64,000 nt of DNA, taken from assembly GCA_019321725.1 (NCBI GenBank), contig CM033111.1:6882001-6946000 (forward strand), in the 5' to 3' direction. Position 1 is the stretch's first letter. The number at the start of each line of letters is the position of its first letter. Source of the stretch: Paulownia fortunei (taxonomy: Eukaryota; Streptophyta; Magnoliopsida; Lamiales; Paulowniaceae). Positions 58,673 through 64,000 of the stretch are shown one piece after another. A model generated the notes under the pieces. That model was not told the origin of the DNA. It saw only the letters and a list, made by a program, of their open reading frames with translations, and did no database searches. A program made the translations under genes and the position numbers.

Positions 58673-59108
58673 TGTATGAAGAATATATTCCAACCTCAGT
58701 CAAACTAGACATTCAGACCCAAGTTACGTAAGAGGTCCACGCGATCCAAAGACATCAGGTAATAGTCTAGCAAGGCACATAGACCATGAGACTTAAATTA
58801 CATTAAAGGCCATGAGGCCCATGTACCAATTAAATAGGCATATATACTCGCTCCTTAAGACACGCAATTTATTTTGTTGAATATTTATCTTAAGTTCAGT
58901 TTTGCTCTCTTGGACACTCATTGACTTAAGCATCAGAAAAGTTTTCTTGGGATACTTCTAAGGACCTTTTAACAATATCTTCATATTGTAGACAGATAAC
59001 CAACACTCAATCTCTCGAGAAAGGTTTAGCTCATCTTTTGAAGAGGAATCCACCTCAATACGAGGAATATTCATTTACCTCAAGATAAAAGAGTATTTAT
59101 CCTCATCA
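58673..59108 (+). repeat. 3' LTR of the second gypsy element
   Basis: It starts near TGTATGAAG and ends CCTCATCA. It shares agaggtccacgcgat, cacgcaatttattttgttga and tatcttaagttcagttttgc with the 5' LTR. Confidence 0.8.
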
Positions 59109-60186
59109 AAGTCATAATTTTTTAGGGTGCAAGAGAAATCTAATTGAGGTTCTATTTAATTGCATGAAAATTAATCACATAAGTGAATTTAAGTTTGTCG
59201 TGACATAAGATGTTGCCGTTGTATGATTGATTAGATTTTGAATAAGTAAATGATTTGGTTTAGAATTTTCTAAACAACTATAAGCTAGTACTTGAAAATT
59301 GTAGTTGCTTTGAGAATTAAAAATTTCATTATTTAACTGATTCTCTTTTTGTAATTACTTATTTTTGGTAGGAATAGGTGTCTCACAGAGCCTAATCACA
59401 CTCTTACAAGTTGTTGGACGATATTGATGAGTTTTGACTATCACTAGTCACATAATATTTTCAATTGTAAATTCTATTACATTTAATTTAATTTTTGTTA
59501 GAGGGTTTGGCCAAAAATGCAGCTTCGGGTGGGTGAGGTTCTATTTTCTATGATGCTTGTCTACTATTTTTTAAAGATATTGTATCAATAATTTTGTTTT
59601 AAAAAAATAAAATTTAGTTGGATAGCTTTTAACTAATTCGCATTATAAAAGAACAGTGCTTATAAAATAATTAATATAACTTATTTGTGTTAAAAAAAAA
59701 AATTGTCGAGGAGGTTTTTCTACTTCCAAGGGCTAAGGTTGATCAACATATCTTAGTTTAAGAGAATATTTGACTAAGTTTAATTTTAATCATCTTATAA
59801 GCTCTTACATCTTGCTATAACTTTAAGATTGCAAATCTAAGTGTAGGTTGTATCAAATAATAAATTTTTTGAAAATTTGAGGTCGATTTACGGAAAAGTT
59901 GTTTGAAGTTTTCGAATTTATATTTTTTAAAAGATGGGTTGAATGTGATTTAAACTATAAAAAAAATTATGTTATAACTAAGAATCAAAATAATAAAAGT
60001 TTTGAGTATTAAGGATCCGCTCTTAAGTTTTGGATAGAGAAACGATTATTTATTATTATTTTTTACCTCTTTTAAATATCACTATTAAAATTCATACACA
60101 ATAAAGGTTCCAATGGAAAAATATTATCAAATAGTTTATACATTAAAGTAATCATGATATTGTCTTACTGTTTATAAATTATTTCT

Positions 60187-60542
60187 TAACATCAATATTT
60201 GTTTATGAGATCAAGTATTTATGCACACTTTTATCTACAATAAATCAAGGTTTCACGTTAGCAGTCGATGAATTAGAACCATATAATAAGTTAAATGAAC
60301 CTAAATATTTGTTGTGTCATTCATGATACATAAATTAAGAATCACCACAAAACAAAAAGAATTTTAACACCAACACTTATTTATGAGATTAAATATTTAT
60401 GCACACATTTGTCTACAACAAATCAAGATTTTACGTTAGCAGTCGATGGAGTAAAATCGTACAATAAGCCAAATGAACCTAAGTATTTATTGTGTCATTG
60501 GTGATATATAAATCAAAAATCACCACAAAATAAAAAGGATTT
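60187..60542 (+). repeat. Tandem duplication of a 178-bp unit
   Basis: The units 60187-60364 and 60365-60542 share cacgttagcagtcgatg-like cores, atgaacctaa, attgtgtcatt and a terminal aatcaccacaaaa. They have scattered differences. Confidence 0.9.
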
Positions 60543-61424
60543 TAATTAAAAATTAAAATAATAATACAACATATCTGAACATTATTCATCTTTATAACCA
60601 TTCTTCTTCCTCTATCAAAAGATTTACCATTTCTCATCAACTAAATAAAATTTAGAAAGACATAATGAAAATAAAAAAGGCTAAAAATAGAAGAGAAACT
60701 AGAGAATACATTTCTATTACTACTAAAAAACTTATATTACTTGTAAAAAACTTAACTTAAAAAAAGACAATAATAAATTTATTTTCCCCATCTAATGGGT
60801 TTTTTGTATTTTCATTGACATCCAAAAAACCCTATTTATAGTAGAAGAGTGCTTAAATTGACATCTTCAAATCCACTCCAAATTTAATTCAAATATATTC
60901 TAAATTCACATGTTCTTTTTTTATATGATTTTTATCACACATTTTTCTTCATGAAATCTGATCAACATGAAACTATGTATTTATCTGTTACATTTAGTTT
61001 TCAACATGAATCACCTAATTCCAACCAGTAGGGAGAAAGTTATATTTGATTTAAAAAGATGTATCGGCATAAATAGATCTTTTCCAATACGCACACTTGA
61101 ATGAATTTTCTGCTATAATTAAGGTTAAATTGGGTTGAGTTTCCAACAACAAGTTGTAGTTTATCTCTTGGCTTTCAAATAAAGCAAGATTCAAATTCAT
61201 TGGGCTTTTGAACATGTATTTATGCCCAAAATACAAAAACTGTACAAATTTGGAAACATACTTATTTTGAATTTAATGCAAGTCCGACAATCACTTGCAA
61301 AGTTCAAGTGATTTCTTATATATATTTTGATCTACACATTATGGAGACTAATTTAATAAAAAATAGTAAATTTTAAAATTAATTAATCTTTTGCCGTGTT
61401 CCGCGTGGGTGTTAAGCAAATGCG

Positions 61425-61582
61425 TGAAAGCGCGTGTGGGGGTCGCGCTTTAATCTGGAAACGCAATCCCTGCACACGCTTTCATTTATAAAATGACAGG
61501 AAGCGCAAGTCAAACTTGTATTTCCTGCAAGAAATAAATGCTGACAGAAAGTGCAACCATAGGTTGTGCTTCGGTCAGCATT
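61425..61582. repeat. Three consecutive GC-rich hairpins
   Basis: Hairpin 1 (61425-61483) pairs tgaaagcgcgtgtg with cacacgctttca. Hairpin 2 (61498-61526) pairs aggaagcgcaag with cttgtatttcct, with internal mismatches. Hairpin 3 (61537-61582) pairs aatgctgacagaaagtgcaa with ttgtgcttcggtcagcatt. Each arm carries a form of gaaagcgc. The region stands out as GC-rich in very AT-rich surroundings. Confidence 0.7.
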
Positions 61583-61589
61583 CAACGCC

Positions 61590-61860
61590 TGACCTCCCAT
61601 TCTTCTCCTTCTCCTTCATCTCCCTTCTTCCTATCCCTTCTCTCCCATTCATCTCCCTACTTCCCTCATTCCTCTCCCCACCCCGGCACTTCCTCGGCAC
61701 TCCCCCCATCCCCAATTTCTCTGTCTCTCTCTCCCTCGACCTCTCTCTCTCTCCACCATTTTCTCCTCCATTCTATTTCTCTTTGCCTCTCTTATTTTCT
61801 TTGGATTCTCCCATCTCCTACCTTCTTGACGTCCATTTTCTTTTCTTTCCATCAGTAAGT
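61590..61860 (+). other. Pyrimidine (CT)-rich tract
   Basis: About 270 bases are nearly all C and T on the plus strand (ctctctctctctcc, cttctccttctcc). Ser/Pro/Leu-rich frames here follow from composition only. The tract might be the leader of the MULE transposase transcript. Confidence 0.6.
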
Positions 61861-62352
61861 AATGTTGTTATTATTTTTTTAATTTTTTTAATTAAAAAAA
61901 TTTGACTAATTAATATTTATATATTTTTGTTTAGATTAGTACGCGAGAGATTAAAATACGACGCGAATCATATTTTGAGTGTGACTTACAGATATCATAT
62001 TTTAAATATTTTAATTACAATCTATATATTTTATTGTAATAATTGTGAAGTAGATGCATTATTATATTGAAAAAATAAATTTTGTTGCATTGAAATGTTA
62101 GTAATATTACTTTTTATAATGACATATGCAATTGCATATTTAATAACATATTTTATATGTGGAGAAGCTAATCTTTGCATATTTTTTTTTGTATATTATA
62201 TTTTATATTTGTTATTTGACTTGAAAATGTGGGTTAAAAATTATTGAACTATTTAGGGAATCTTTCTCATAACTATCATAATCTTAATTAAATATTATGT
62301 CTTTGAAATTATTATTTAAAATTAAAATATTAATATTTATTTTGATGTAGTT

Positions 62353-62971
62353 ATGACAAATAGAAATAGCATCGATATTCTGGTATACTTTGGTGGTCAA
62401 ATTATACAAGATGTTAATTCAGTAACATATGATTACCCTGCAATTGGAGCTAAAAGAATGTCTCGTAAGTTAACATTTTTTGAATTACTATTAAAAGTGT
62501 ATCAGATTACGGGCGTTGATGATAAACAGTTCTTATTGAAATTATTTGATAAGTACTGTTGCGGTAATATGTCATAACTAATATCAATAACTGATGATGA
62601 AGAATTGAAATTTTTCTTAGATCCGGGAAGAGAAAATCAATTTGTAGAATTTTATGTTGAGGCAGAACAAAATGTTCATAATACAATGCCTGAGATACCA
62701 ACAAGCAATGAGTATTATCAGTATGCATCATTTTTAAGAGATAATAGTGTGTTTGAAATGACTATAGTGATGCAAGGCATAGCAAGTGTTGGCATCAATG
62801 AGTTTAATGTCGGTGCTTCATGCTCTGATCAAGAGCATTTTGAAGGTACAAATACAGAGCCATATAATGCATATACTGATGAATTATCCGAGCCACTTGT
62901 CGACAATTTTGGTGCTAAAGAACATATTGATTCTGAACTCAATGAAATTGCTGATGAAGATGATGACGATT

Positions 62972-63013
<42 letters not shown>

Positions 63014-64000
63014 TTGATGATATTGATGATGGTGATGGTGATAGGGTCGAAATTTATGATTTGGAAAAGATGTATGAGCAACATGATGAGGGCAACTGCT
63101 CCCAACATCAAGTATTAGTTTATACCTCAATGCCCTCAATAACAAATGAATATGGCTCTAATCGGACCATCCCATTCTTTACCAAATGTTATCCAGAAAT
63201 AGTTGTGGATTCTATTGATATTCCAAATAGAGGAAAGTTTTATGACTCTAGTATTGGAGAGCTTGAAAAGGGTATGGTATTCAAAGACAAAAAAAATCTG
63301 CAAGCTTCAGTTAAAGATTACTTTGTACGAGTTGTCAGATGTGAGTATCGGGTCGTTAAGAGTATACCAAAATTATGAAAAGTGGAATGCAGTTATAGTA
63401 CATCGACCACGTGGTGTAATTGGGGGCTTCGAGCATCATTGAAAGCAAAGTTTGATTTATGAAAAATCACCAAGTGGGAAGGCCCTCATACCTACTTATG
63501 AATTCAGTGTCTGTAGATCATCGCAACCTTGTAAAAATATGATCGCAAGTTGCTTACTGGCATAGTTCAGTATGACCCGGCCTATAAGATTAAATATGTC
63601 CAACAAAATATGAAAGAGAAGTATCAATATGAAATTTCATATCATAAGGTCTGGCAAGGTTTGAAACGCGCAAGGAAAATATTTATGGCACTTGGGAAAG
63701 TTCAATTAAAAAATTGCCTAACTATTTGGAAGCTCTGTAAAAAGGAATCCAGGCACAATTGTGGAGTAGCATTACATCGACACCGAATTCCCAAAAAAGA
63801 AAATATTGAAATATGTATTCTAGGCATTCAAGCCATATATCGATTGGTTCCAAAATTATCGTAAAGTAATAAGTGTGGTGGAACACATCTTTACACAAAG
63901 TACAAATACAAGTTGTTGATTGTTGTAGGGATGGATGCAAATCAACAGGTTTTGTCTCTGGCTTTTGCAGATGTTGATGAAGAAATATTTACATCTTGGA
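62353..64000 (+). pseudogene. MuDR/MULE transposase remnant, cut by the window end
   Basis: After an acceptor-like gatgtag, the frame starts MTNRNSIDILVYFGGQIIQD, the N-terminal region usual in plant MULE transposases. A TAA at 62575-62577 is the only stop up to 63376. An Asp-rich run spans 62950-63045. Then KGMVFKDKKNLQASVKDYFV and the DNA-binding region (CEYRVVKSIPKL, stop, KVECSYSTSTTWCNWGLRAS) follow, with Trp codons turned to TGA. After further shifts comes VQYDPAYKIKYVQQNMKEKY, and at the end GTHLYTKYKYKLLIVVGMDA and QQVLSLAFADVDEE, the start of the MULE DDE domain. The Asp expected just before GTHLY is Gly. It is inactive as it stands. Confidence 0.85.
62950..63045 (+). repeat. (GAT)n trinucleotide repeat
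   Basis: A run of GAT triplets encodes an Asp tract within the MULE remnant. It also creates false poly-His, poly-Ile and poly-Met frames in other readings. Confidence 0.95.

Larger units (their letters stand above)
53090..59108 (+). mobile_element. Degenerate Ty3/gypsy element with antisense gene (Tat-like), second element
   Basis: Related LTRs at both ends, a TGGCG-type primer binding site after the 5' LTR, a repeat-rich gag region and protease remnants on the plus strand are visible. Antisense coding pieces fill part of the second half. RT and integrase are not recognisable, so the element is defective. The LTRs differ more from each other than those of the 42.5-49.5 kb element, suggesting an older insertion. 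No target duplication was confirmed. Confidence 0.8.
59109..62340. other. AT-rich region between the gypsy and MULE elements
   Basis: No host gene is supported. It contains a 178-bp tandem duplication, a GC-rich hairpin cluster and a CT-rich tract, listed separately. Confidence 0.6.

Noticed and set aside
61516..61905. Ser/Pro/Leu-rich plus-strand frames of about 106-129 residues
   Set aside because: They are produced by the CT-rich tract. Both alternative frames are equally open and no domain is present.
62786..63145. Poly-Met, poly-Ile and poly-His frames
   Set aside because: They are alternative readings of the GAT trinucleotide repeat inside the MULE remnant.

Overview
The window is nuclear DNA from a flowering plant, most likely a eudicot. 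It is AT-rich, with long non-coding stretches, spliced genes with GT-AG introns, a canonical plant MIR166 foldback, and several plant transposable-element lineages (Ty1/copia, Ty3/gypsy with antisense gene, MULE, hAT, plant-mobile-domain). I cannot name the species from sequence alone. There is no bacterial, organellar or viral gene content.

Only a few host genes can be supported. (1) A two-exon gene for a small, N-terminally hydrophobic protein of unknown function (8857-7297, minus). (2) A MIR166 precursor on the minus strand (about 14705-14515). (3) A two-exon HD-Zip class I homeobox gene of the ATHB-7/ATHB-12 type (26461-27186, plus), with an unusual Trp-to-Ser change in the homeodomain and a possible lost upstream start. 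(4) A methionine gamma-lyase gene with two exons and a recognisable TATA box (37712-35669, minus). (5) A multi-exon but broken copy of Mediator subunit 10 (about 34767-33432, minus) with a lost start codon, stops, a frameshift and no final exon.

Most of the rest is mobile DNA in layers. A degenerate Ty1/copia element with both LTRs fills 426-7050. A Ty3/gypsy pol end plus LTR lies at about 20.98-21.72 kb. A plant-mobile-domain fragment and a foldback element sit at 32.2-33.3 kb, beside the MED10 relic. A long-TIR element lies at 38.4-39.5 kb. A second copy of that element (42.1-42.5 and 49.5-49.7 kb) was split by a complete Ty3/gypsy element (42489-49521) with LTRs, PBS, PPT and a 5-bp target duplication. 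That gypsy element lost most of pol, carries a tandem-repeat block and an antisense gene, and was itself invaded by a 641-bp hAT-type element with an 8-bp target duplication. A related gypsy element, also with antisense coding sequence, occupies about 53.09-59.11 kb. The right end holds a decayed MuDR/MULE transposase that runs off the window, preceded by three consecutive GC-rich hairpins.

The host genes show no operon-like cooperation. MIR166 targets HD-Zip class III genes, so it is not expected to act on the class I HD-Zip gene here. I did not find a convincing new molecular system. The observations best worth checking are the MIR166 locus with its adjacent G-quadruplex-type tract, the unrecognised two-exon gene, the HD-Zip substitution, the MED10 relic, the antisense genes of the gypsy elements, and the hairpin cluster at 61.4-61.6 kb.
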